A stretch of 11,712 bases of DNA from assembly GCA_039796915.1 (NCBI GenBank), contig JBDKIU010000245.1, forward strand, positions 1 to 11,712, written 5' to 3'. Below the pieces are notes generated by a model that was not told the DNA's origin, searched no databases, and was given only the letters and a program-made list of their open reading frames with translations. The translations under genes were made by a program, and so were the position numbers. Within the stretch, counting starts at the first letter, position 1; each line of letters begins with the position of its first letter. This DNA is from REEB481 sp039796915. GTDB lineage: Bacteria; Bacteroidota; Bacteroidia; NS11-12g; UBA955. This document shows, one piece after another, positions 5,840-11,712 of this stretch.

Positions 5840-6685
5840 TTATTGTCCAGTATTTTGTTCGTTGTTTTGACCTTCATTCAGGTCACTTGATGTTGATGCT
5901 GCATCGCGGCGTGTGGCCACTACCTGTCCGCGGTAGCTCAGGTTGATTTTGCTGTAGCTGTCCCAGCCCACGCTGGGCAGGGCTTTCGTGTAGAAAATCC
6001 TGAGTTTTTCCATTTTTTCCTCCAGTTGTTCACAGGTGCCCAAAACAATGCTATGGTTTCCCACCCGTGGTATCAACAGAAACTCGGAGAAATTATCTAC
6101 ATACACCTGTTCAATTTGGGCGGCCCACATAGGATTCTTATTCAGGTACACCGCCAATTGCTGCAGCTGTTGCAATACTGGTGTTTTAGGATAGGCGCTG
6201 TCCTGAAGTTGTTCTTCGATATTCCCGCTGGCCACGGGCACATTGGGGGTGAATTTGTTGCTGAAGGGAAGTTTTTGCCCTGTCTCATCCAGGTAAAAGC
6301 TTTGCCCGGTTTTGTTGATGATGCGCAACAGCACATTTTTTTGTCGGATGCGCACCTGAATGTTTCCGCTTAAATCGGCATGTACTTCGCAGGCCGCCAC
6401 AAATGGATGTTCCTGCATCTTGGCCTCCAGCCGGTCCAGGTGCAGCGATGCCACGGTTTTGCCCATATAGGCGCTGCCGTCGGGCGCCAGCGCCTGAACC
6501 ACGTCTTGTGGAGTGATGAAATACATTCCGGAATCCGGGGTGATGCGGATGTCCAGGTTCTTCACCAATTGCCTGCCTTCGGCGCCGGAAGCCATCACGA
6601 GTCCTGAAACCACTGCCAGCAGCAGGATTCCGGCCGTGGCCAGCTGTACCCATTTTTGCTTTTTAGTTCCGCTCAGCAGTTTCAT
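5840..6685 (-). CDS. ftsQ: Cell division protein FtsQ
   Basis: A 281-residue bitopic membrane protein. A short basic cytoplasmic N-terminus (KKQK, 8-11) is followed by one membrane helix (about 13-33). The periplasmic part starts with a POTRA-like region (about 40-115; VKNLDIRI, then a Q-VRIRQK strand) and continues into the FtsQ beta domain, ending near INLSYRGQVVATRR (247-260). FtsQ bridges FtsA/FtsZ to FtsL/FtsB and the FtsW-FtsI pair. Sequence conservation is low in this family, so the call rests on topology, the POTRA-like pattern, and position between murC and ftsA. The last ~21 residues are Asn/Gln/Ser-rich and look disordered. The ATG at 6685 lies inside murC (23-nt overlap) and the stop is 10 nt before ftsA. 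FtsQ in Bacteroidota usually follows murC directly, as here. Confidence 0.92.
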   Translation of the reverse strand: MKLLSGTKKQKWVQLATAGILLLAVVSGLVMASGAEGRQLVKNLDIRITPDSGMYFITPQDVVQALAPDGSAYMGKTVASLHLDRLEAKMQEHPFVAACEVHADLSGNIQVRIRQKNVLLRIINKTGQSFYLDETGQKLPFSNKFTPNVPVASGNIEEQLQDSAYPKTPVLQQLQQLAVYLNKNPMWAAQIEQVYVDNFSEFLLIPRVGNHSIVLGTCEQLEEKMEKLRIFYTKALPSVGWDSYSKINLSYRGQVVATRRDAASTSSDLNEGQNNEQNTGQ

Positions 6686-8090
6686 AAATCGCTTTAACAG
6701 GTGAGGCTAAACGGTCTATATCGCCGGCTCCGAGCAGCAGCAGCAGTTCAGGCTTCGTGTTGCGCACATAATCCAGGATGGCTTCGTGGTTCATCAGCTT
6801 TTTATCCTTGTGGTTGATCTGTGCCAGCAGCCATGTGCTGTCGATTCCGGGGATGGGCAACTCGCGGGCAGGGTAGATGTCCATTAAAATCAGTTCATCG
6901 GCAGTGGCCAGCGTTTGTGCAAATCCTTCGGCAAAATCGCGGGTGCGCGTGAACAGGTGCGGCTGGAATATGGCGGTGAGTTTTGATGTCGGATACAAGG
7001 CCCTTACCGATTGAAGGATGGCCCGCAGTTCTTCAGGGTGGTGCGCATAATCGTCGATGACGGTATGGTCGGGCTGCCGCACGAGGTATTCAAACCTGCG
7101 CTTCACGCCGGCAAACAACTGAAGTCCTTTGCGAACGTCAGCCGGCTCCAGCTTCAGGATGTTTAGCACCAGGGCAAGGGCTGCCGTGGCGTTTTCGATG
7201 TTGTGGAAGCCGGGCAGGCCACAGTATAGGTTTTGTTCGGTAAGCGTTTGGTTTCGGTAGCTTCCGGAATAGTCAAAGTAGAAATGCCCCGCTTGGATGT
7301 TGGTGGGCGAAGCGGCACAGTCTGGATGTTGGCCTGACGTGTTCAGTCCATAGCGGATCACTTCAACATGCTCGGGCCAGGATTGCTGCAAAGACTGTTG
7401 CACAATCAGGCTTCCGCCGGGCTTGATTTTGCTGCTGAAGGTTACGAAGGCTTCCGTGAAAGCTTCTTTGGTTTCGTAAATGTCGAGGTGGTCCGGGTCG
7501 ATGGCCGTGATGATGGCGTAATCCGGATTCAGCCTGTGGAAGCTGCGGTCGAATTCATCGGCTTCAAGTACCACCACAGGCCTGTCCGGAAACAAGTCAC
7601 GGCCATTGGTTTTGTGGATGTAGTTGTTGTTGAAGTTGGCTGAAATGCCGCCGAGGAATGCCGTAAAGTTGATGCCGCAGGCATCGAGCAGACAGGCGAT
7701 CAGGCTGCTGGTGGTGGTTTTTCCATGGGTTCCTGCCACAGCGATGCAGCAGGCATGGCGGCTGATGAGGCCAAGTACCTCGCTGCGTTTGTACAGCTGG
7801 AAATCACCTTGCTTCAGGTATTGCAGTTGTGGGTGTTCTGCCGGAATGGCCGGAGTATAAACGAACAGCGTGGCGGTTGGATGCTCGTGAACAAAGGCGG
7901 GAAGGGAATCCAGGGTATCATCAAACTGCACGGCGAGGCCTTCTGCCTGAAGGGCGTCGGTGAGCGCCGTCGGTGTTTTGTCGTACCCCTGAACCTCCAC
8001 TCCCTGGGCGTGGAAATAGCGCGCAAGTGCGCTCATGCCAATGCCGCCAATGCCGAGGAAGTATGCGTATTGATATCCGGTATTGTTCAT
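6663..8090 (-). CDS. murC: UDP-N-acetylmuramate--L-alanine ligase MurC
   Basis: A 475-residue Mur ligase that adds the first amino acid, L-alanine, to UDP-MurNAc using ATP in the cytoplasm. The N-terminal Rossmann-type UDP-binding motif is FLGIGGIGMSALARYF (11-26). The ATP P-loop is AGTHGKTTTSS (119-129). Central-domain residues include EADEFDRSF (176-184) and DPDHLDIY (198-205). The C-terminal domain carries GFHNIENA (294-301), GVKRRFE (328-334), DDYAHHP (346-352) and FQPHLFTRT (375-383), the usual MurC signature set. The start is the ATG at 8090, which overlaps the murG stop as ATGA and places the Rossmann motif at the expected distance. The open frame extends 43 codons upstream into murG, but nothing there is conserved. 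Five A residues precede the ATG instead of a Shine-Dalgarno. Confidence 0.98.
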   Translation of the reverse strand: MNNTGYQYAYFLGIGGIGMSALARYFHAQGVEVQGYDKTPTALTDALQAEGLAVQFDDTLDSLPAFVHEHPTATLFVYTPAIPAEHPQLQYLKQGDFQLYKRSEVLGLISRHACCIAVAGTHGKTTTSSLIACLLDACGINFTAFLGGISANFNNNYIHKTNGRDLFPDRPVVVLEADEFDRSFHRLNPDYAIITAIDPDHLDIYETKEAFTEAFVTFSSKIKPGGSLIVQQSLQQSWPEHVEVIRYGLNTSGQHPDCAASPTNIQAGHFYFDYSGSYRNQTLTEQNLYCGLPGFHNIENATAALALVLNILKLEPADVRKGLQLFAGVKRRFEYLVRQPDHTVIDDYAHHPEELRAILQSVRALYPTSKLTAIFQPHLFTRTRDFAEGFAQTLATADELILMDIYPARELPIPGIDSTWLLAQINHKDKKLMNHEAILDYVRNTKPELLLLLGAGDIDRLASPVKAIYETAERN

Positions 8091-9184
8091 TTTTTCATGA
8101 TGTTTAATACCTGGCTTGCGATGCGCTCGGCTGCATCGGGAATGGAACATTGCTTTACGGCTGCCTGCATGCGTGTACGTTCTTCGGGTGCGGCCATAAG
8201 TTTGATGATTTCGCTGCAAAGCGCATCTGCTGCGGTGGCGTCGGGCATCAGGAAGGCTGCGCCTTTTTCGCTCAGTTTCCGGGCATTGCGGGTTTGGTGG
8301 TCGTCGGTTACGTTCGGGCTGGGTACCAGGATGGACGCTTTTCCGCAGACAGCAATTTCAGCAACGGAAAGCGCGCCGGCTCTGGAAACCACCAGGTCGG
8401 CAGCGGCATAAGCCTGTTCCATCTGTTGGATGAATACCGATTGGAAAACGCCGCTTCCGGGGGTGTGCAGCCACGGCTGTTTTTTGTCAGGATTGTAATG
8501 CTTGCCGGTTTGCCAGATCACCTGAATGCCTGCTTCGCGCAGCCTGTGAAGGCCTGCTTCTATGCTTTGGTTTAGGGTTCTGGCACCCAGACTTCCGCCA
8601 ATCACCAGGCAAACAGGCTGGTCTGGGTTGAGTCCAAAACTGTTGCGGGCGCGCTGCTGGTCGGGAAGCTGCAGCAATTCTTTGCGCACAGGATTGCCGG
8701 TATAAACGATTTTCTCTTTGGGGAAGTAAGCCTCCATTCCTTCAAAACCTGTGCATACGCAATCCACCTTTTTGCCCAGCCAGCGGTTGGTCAATCCGGC
8801 ATAGCCGTTTCCTTCCCAAATCAGGGTTGGTATGCGTTGTGCGCAGGCGGCGTAAAGGATGGCCGCGCTGGCATAACCTCCTGTGCCAATCACGGCATCG
8901 GGTTGATAGCTGCGCAGCAGCTGATGCGCCATGCGTAAACTTTTCAGAAAGGCAAAGGGAACGCCCAGGTTGGACAGGCTGAGTTTTCGCTGCAGACCGC
9001 GAATGGGCAGGCCGGTAATCGGATAGCCGGCAGCGGGAACCTTTTCCATTTCCATACGACCGAGGGCGCCTACAAAATGGAATTCAGCATCGCTCAGGTT
9101 TCTGCGCAGGGCATCGGCAATGGCCAGCGCCGGGAAGATGTGCCCGCCGGTGCCGCCGCCGGAAAGAATGAATTTATGCGGCAT
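8087..9184 (-). CDS. murG: Lipid II synthase MurG (UDP-GlcNAc transferase)
   Basis: A 365-residue GT28 glycosyltransferase that adds GlcNAc to lipid I at the inner face of the membrane, giving lipid II. The N-terminal lipid-acceptor domain has SGGGTGGHIFPALA (8-21) and the second Gly-rich loop VIGTGGYASAA (98-108). The C-terminal donor domain has VIGGSLGAR (194-202), SRAGALSVAEI (267-277) and NVTDDHQTRNA (291-301), which contains the Gln/Asn donor-binding residues. The usual HEQN block appears here as WEGN (123-126), an unusual change. The ATG at 9184 is 11 nt inside ftsW and is preceded by AAGGAG. This, and the short lead into the Gly-rich loop, decide the start over an upstream in-frame ATG at 9253. 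It shares an ATGA junction with murC. Confidence 0.97.
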   Translation of the reverse strand: MPHKFILSGGGTGGHIFPALAIADALRRNLSDAEFHFVGALGRMEMEKVPAAGYPITGLPIRGLQRKLSLSNLGVPFAFLKSLRMAHQLLRSYQPDAVIGTGGYASAAILYAACAQRIPTLIWEGNGYAGLTNRWLGKKVDCVCTGFEGMEAYFPKEKIVYTGNPVRKELLQLPDQQRARNSFGLNPDQPVCLVIGGSLGARTLNQSIEAGLHRLREAGIQVIWQTGKHYNPDKKQPWLHTPGSGVFQSVFIQQMEQAYAAADLVVSRAGALSVAEIAVCGKASILVPSPNVTDDHQTRNARKLSEKGAAFLMPDATAADALCSEIIKLMAAPEERTRMQAAVKQCSIPDAAERIASQVLNIMKK

Positions 9185-10367
9185 GAGCGGCTCCTTCCAT
9201 ATTTGGTGTTTTAGGTTCTTTGGGCGCGGGGTCCTGTTCGTCTTCCAGCCCACGGCTCACGCTCAGAATCACGCCAAAGGCAATGCTGGTGAATACCAAA
9301 CTGGTTCCGCCCATGCTTACCAGCGGCAGCGTGAGTCCGGTTACCGGGAGCAGCCCCACGGCTACGCCCATATTGATGAATGCCTGAATGACCATGCTGA
9401 TGCACAGTCCAAACGCGAGGAAGGCTCCATACGCTCGCGGCGTTTTCACCACAATCAGAAGGCAACGGTACAACAGGGTGAGGAAGAGCAGGATGACAAA
9501 AAGCCCGCCCATGAGGCCATATTCTTCAACGATGATGGCGAAAATGAAATCGGAATACGGGTGGGGAAGGAAGTTTCGCTGCGTGCTTCCGCCCGGGCCT
9601 TTGCCAGTAAATCCCCCGGTGGCAATGGCAATTTTTGATTGTATGGCCTGGTCGCTTTCCTGGCTGTTTCCAATAAAGGATTCAATTCGCTTTTTCCATG
9701 TGGGAATCCGGCCGGCCGATGCCCAGCCGTCGGTATCAACATTCAGCAGCACGGTGCCGGCAAGGGTGAGTAATAAAACACCGCTGCCCATTACCATTAC
9801 CAGGTATTTGATGTGGATCCGTCCGATAAACAACAGCAACATGCAGGTGCTGAACAGCACCAACGCGGTACTGAGGTTTTCCGGTGCAATCAGCAATACC
9901 ACGATGCTGATGATTCCGGTGATGCGCCAAAACGCTTTTGGCGATTCAATATCGTCCTGGTTTCGTGCCAGGTAACGGGCGATGTACATGATGAGCACCA
10001 GCTTTGCCATGTCTGATGTCTGAAAAGTGATGCCCAGACCTGGAATCGGCAGCACGCGGGTGGCGCTGTTCACCTCACTGCCAATGGCGAGGGTAACGCA
10101 CAGCAAACCGATGGACACCCAAAGCATCCATTGGCTCAGGCGGGCGTAATACCTGTAATTCACCAAATGCGTGAGGTACATGAAGAACAAGCCAATCACC
10201 AGGAAGCCGGTATGTCTGAAGAAGTAAAATTCAGTATTGCCCCCTTTTTTGTTCATGGCCAGGGAGCTGCTCGCCGAATAAACAGCAAGGATGCCCAGCA
10301 GCGAAAGGGCTGCCACAACCATCCATATATATTTATCCCCGCGAAAAATTCGGGCAGGCTGCTGCAT
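9174..10367 (-). CDS. ftsW: Septal peptidoglycan polymerase FtsW (SEDS family)
   Basis: A 397-residue polytopic membrane protein of the SEDS family. FtsW polymerises lipid II into septal glycan strands, working with the transpeptidase FtsI. About ten hydrophobic segments can be traced (roughly 13-31, 50-69, 79-96, 119-133, 150-163, 166-183, 186-208, 285-305, 313-335 and 350-370). The SEDS signature is intact: the extracytoplasmic loop ends GPGGSTQRNFLPHPYSDF, then IFAIIVEEYG, with Asp273 at the catalytic position. The large loop before it (about 210-270) lies between the seventh and eighth helices, as expected. Neighbours murD and murG favour FtsW over the elongation homologue RodA. The C-terminus is a Pro/Glu-rich cytoplasmic tail (372-397). 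The ATG at 10367 is 13 nt after the murD stop, and the 3' end overlaps murG by 11 nt and carries the murG ribosome binding site. Confidence 0.97.
   Translation of the reverse strand: MQQPARIFRGDKYIWMVVAALSLLGILAVYSASSSLAMNKKGGNTEFYFFRHTGFLVIGLFFMYLTHLVNYRYYARLSQWMLWVSIGLLCVTLAIGSEVNSATRVLPIPGLGITFQTSDMAKLVLIMYIARYLARNQDDIESPKAFWRITGIISIVVLLIAPENLSTALVLFSTCMLLLFIGRIHIKYLVMVMGSGVLLLTLAGTVLLNVDTDGWASAGRIPTWKKRIESFIGNSQESDQAIQSKIAIATGGFTGKGPGGSTQRNFLPHPYSDFIFAIIVEEYGLMGGLFVILLFLTLLYRCLLIVVKTPRAYGAFLAFGLCISMVIQAFINMGVAVGLLPVTGLTLPLVSMGGTSLVFTSIAFGVILSVSRGLEDEQDPAPKEPKTPNMEGAAHAA
9191..9196 (-). promoter_or_regulatory. Shine-Dalgarno sequence of murG, inside the ftsW 3' end
   Basis: On the minus strand AAGGAG lies 6 nt before the murG ATG at 9184. 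It is the only strong Shine-Dalgarno I can see in the window; the other genes have A-rich or nondescript leaders. It supports the chosen murG start and implies re-initiation by ribosomes finishing ftsW. Confidence 0.6.
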
Positions 10368-10380
10368 GGCTGAAACGTGT

Positions 10381-11712
10381 TTAGAGGTTTCTTACCGCTT
10401 CCTTGAACAGGCGACCGCGTTCTTCGTAGTTGTGGAACAGGTCGAATGAAGCACAGGCGGGTGAAAGCAGGACAACATCGCCGCGATTGGCCAGACCCGA
10501 AGCTACGTGTACGGCTTCATCCATGCTGCCGGTATTTACAATCATGTCCACATCCTTCTGAAAGGCTTCGTGGATTTTGCGGTTGTCAACACCCAGCGCC
10601 ACGATCACGCGCACCTTTTCGCGCACCAGGGCACGCAGGGAATTGTAGTCGTTGCCTTTGTCCACACCGCCTGCAATCCAGATGACAGGGCGTTCCATGC
10701 TTTCCAGCGCATACCACGCTGAATTGACATTGGTGGCTTTACTGTCGTTGATGTATTCAACACCTTTGATTCTGCCGGCAAACTCCAGGCGGTGTTCAAT
10801 GTTTTGGAAGTTGGCCAGGCTTTCGCGGATTTTGTCTTTCCTGATGTCCAGCAATCCTGCAACCACAGCCGATGCCATGCTGTTGTAGGAATTGTGGATG
10901 CCACGCAGTGACATTTCGTGTATGGTCATGGTAAATGGGGGATTTTCGTTGGTTTTTACGTAGATAGAGCCCTCTGAAATCCAGGCTCCGTAATCGAAGG
11001 TTTGCTGATTGCTGAAGGGCAGCAGCCTGCTGTTGATCGGGTGCTGAGGCATGTATTCCCGTGTGAGCGGGTCGTCGGCACAGTAGATGAAATAATCCTG
11101 TTCCGTTTGGTTGTTGGCCAGCCGGAACTTGGATGCAGCGTATTTGGCCACATCGTATTCGTAGCGGTCCAGATGGTCCGGGGTAATGTTCGTCAGCACG
11201 CTGATGTGCGCGTGGAAGTTGTACATGCCATCCAGCTGAAAGCTGCTCACTTCAAGCACATAGTAGTCATGTTGTTCGGTGGCCACCATGCGGGCAAAGC
11301 TGGCGCCGATGTTTCCTGCACAGCCTACGTTCAATCCGGCTTCTTTCAGGATGTGGTAGGTGAGGCCCGTGGTGGTGGTTTTCCCATTGGTGCCGGAAAT
11401 GATGATTTTCACGGCATCGGTATAGCGTCCGGCGAATTCGATTTCTGAGATGACCGGGATGCCTGCCTTGCGCGCAGACACGATGATTGGAGCGGTATCC
11501 GGAATTCCGGGGCTTTTGATGATTTCACTGGCAGCCAGAATGCGTTCAGTGCTGTGGGTTCCACTTTCAAAAGGAACACCCATGGCCTCCAGTTCCAGCC
11601 GGTATTGTTCCTTGATGGTTCCAGCGTCGCTTACAAACACGTCATACCCCTGCTGAACCCCAAGGAGGGCAGCACCACAGCCGCTTTCGCCGGCACCGAG
11701 TATCACGAGTTT
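10381..11712 (-). CDS. murD: UDP-N-acetylmuramoylalanine--D-glutamate ligase MurD (start cut off)
   Basis: 443 codons are visible and the frame stays open to the right edge. The first visible residues, KLVILGAGESGCGAALL, are the N-terminal UDP-binding loop of MurD, so probably only one to a few residues are missing. A GTG at 11706 lies inside this loop and is not the start. MurD adds D-glutamate to UDP-MurNAc-L-Ala in the cytoplasm. In visible numbering: P-loop SGTNGKTTTTG (106-116), SSFQLD (156-161), NITPDHLDRYE (175-185). Further on are EHRLEF, then NDSKATN, and the C-terminal signature SPACASFDLFHNYEERGRLF. The protein ends EAVRNL at 10381, 13 nt before ftsW. Upstream, outside the window, one would expect mraY and murE. 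Confidence 0.97.
   Translation of the reverse strand, partial: KLVILGAGESGCGAALLGVQQGYDVFVSDAGTIKEQYRLELEAMGVPFESGTHSTERILAASEIIKSPGIPDTAPIIVSARKAGIPVISEIEFAGRYTDAVKIIISGTNGKTTTTGLTYHILKEAGLNVGCAGNIGASFARMVATEQHDYYVLEVSSFQLDGMYNFHAHISVLTNITPDHLDRYEYDVAKYAASKFRLANNQTEQDYFIYCADDPLTREYMPQHPINSRLLPFSNQQTFDYGAWISEGSIYVKTNENPPFTMTIHEMSLRGIHNSYNSMASAVVAGLLDIRKDKIRESLANFQNIEHRLEFAGRIKGVEYINDSKATNVNSAWYALESMERPVIWIAGGVDKGNDYNSLRALVREKVRVIVALGVDNRKIHEAFQKDVDMIVNTGSMDEAVHVASGLANRGDVVLLSPACASFDLFHNYEERGRLFKEAVRNL

Noticed and set aside
5830..5877. Upstream ATG of ftsA at 5877
   Set aside because: It would add 16 Lys/Asn-rich residues encoded inside the ftsQ tail; FtsA proteins normally begin just before the first nucleotide loop, as they do from the ATG at 5829.
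6733..6746. GCA trinucleotide run in murC
   Set aside because: Four GCA units simply encode the Leu run before LGAGDIDRL at the MurC C-terminus; too short to be treated as a phase-variable repeat.
8091..8219. Upstream start giving a 518-residue MurC
   Set aside because: The extra 43 residues are non-conserved and come from reading murG out of frame. The ATG at 8090 in the ATGA overlap gives normal MurC length.
7725..8411. 228-codon plus-strand frame spanning the murC/murG junction
   Set aside because: It is antisense to two clearly identified genes and shows no motif of its own.
7706..11395. Near-repeat of a GTGGTGGTTTTCCCAT-like stretch in murC (about 7706) and murD (about 11371)
   Set aside because: These are the ATP-binding P-loops (GTHGKTTTS and GTNGKTTTT) of two homologous ligases, not a DNA repeat element.

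Overview
The window is a chromosomal segment from a Bacteroidota bacterium of moderate G+C content (judged by eye, a little over half). The evidence is the gene order murD-ftsW-murG-murC-ftsQ-ftsA-ftsZ without ddlB or murB, an FtsZ tail ending in NSFYSNNPD, Bacteroidota-style MurC, MurD and FtsW signatures, two TAnnTTTG-type promoter elements, and the near absence of Shine-Dalgarno sequences. I cannot fix the class; Flavobacteriia-like or Chitinophagia-like lineages both fit.

Layout. (1) Positions 1-146, minus strand: the N-terminus of a lipoprotein running off the left edge. (2) Positions 147-198: a 52-bp divergent intergenic region with a candidate -7 promoter element on each strand. (3) Positions 199-3189, plus strand: three genes about 31-32 bp apart. 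They encode a long-chain polyprenyl diphosphate synthase, a biotin carboxyl carrier (BCCP) subunit of an acyl-CoA carboxylase, and a tryptophan-rich multi-pass membrane protein resembling GT-C glycosyltransferases. (4) Positions 3185-3208: a hairpin spanning both convergent stop codons. (5) Positions 3200-11712, minus strand: the distal half of the division and cell wall (dcw) cluster. Transcription runs from murD (start just outside the right edge) through ftsW, murG, murC, ftsQ and ftsA to ftsZ. Junctions are overlaps of 4-23 nt or gaps of 8-13 nt, so this is almost certainly one translationally coupled transcript.

Function. MurD and MurC are cytoplasmic ligases that build UDP-MurNAc-peptide. 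MurG makes lipid II from lipid I on undecaprenyl phosphate. FtsW is the SEDS polymerase at the septum. FtsQ is the periplasmic scaffold, and FtsA tethers FtsZ to the membrane. The plus-strand polyprenyl synthase makes a long isoprenoid, probably the menaquinone side chain, and the GT-C-like protein would use a polyprenyl-phosphate sugar. A functional link between those two is inference only.

No stretch longer than 300 bp lacks a gene. I found no tRNA, rRNA, mobile element, CRISPR array or clearly new system. The segment is largely ordinary core genome. The points worth a second look are the Trp-rich GT-C-like protein, an altered HEQN motif in MurG, possible leaderless divergent promoters, an isolated carboxylase carrier gene, and the hairpin shared by two convergent genes.
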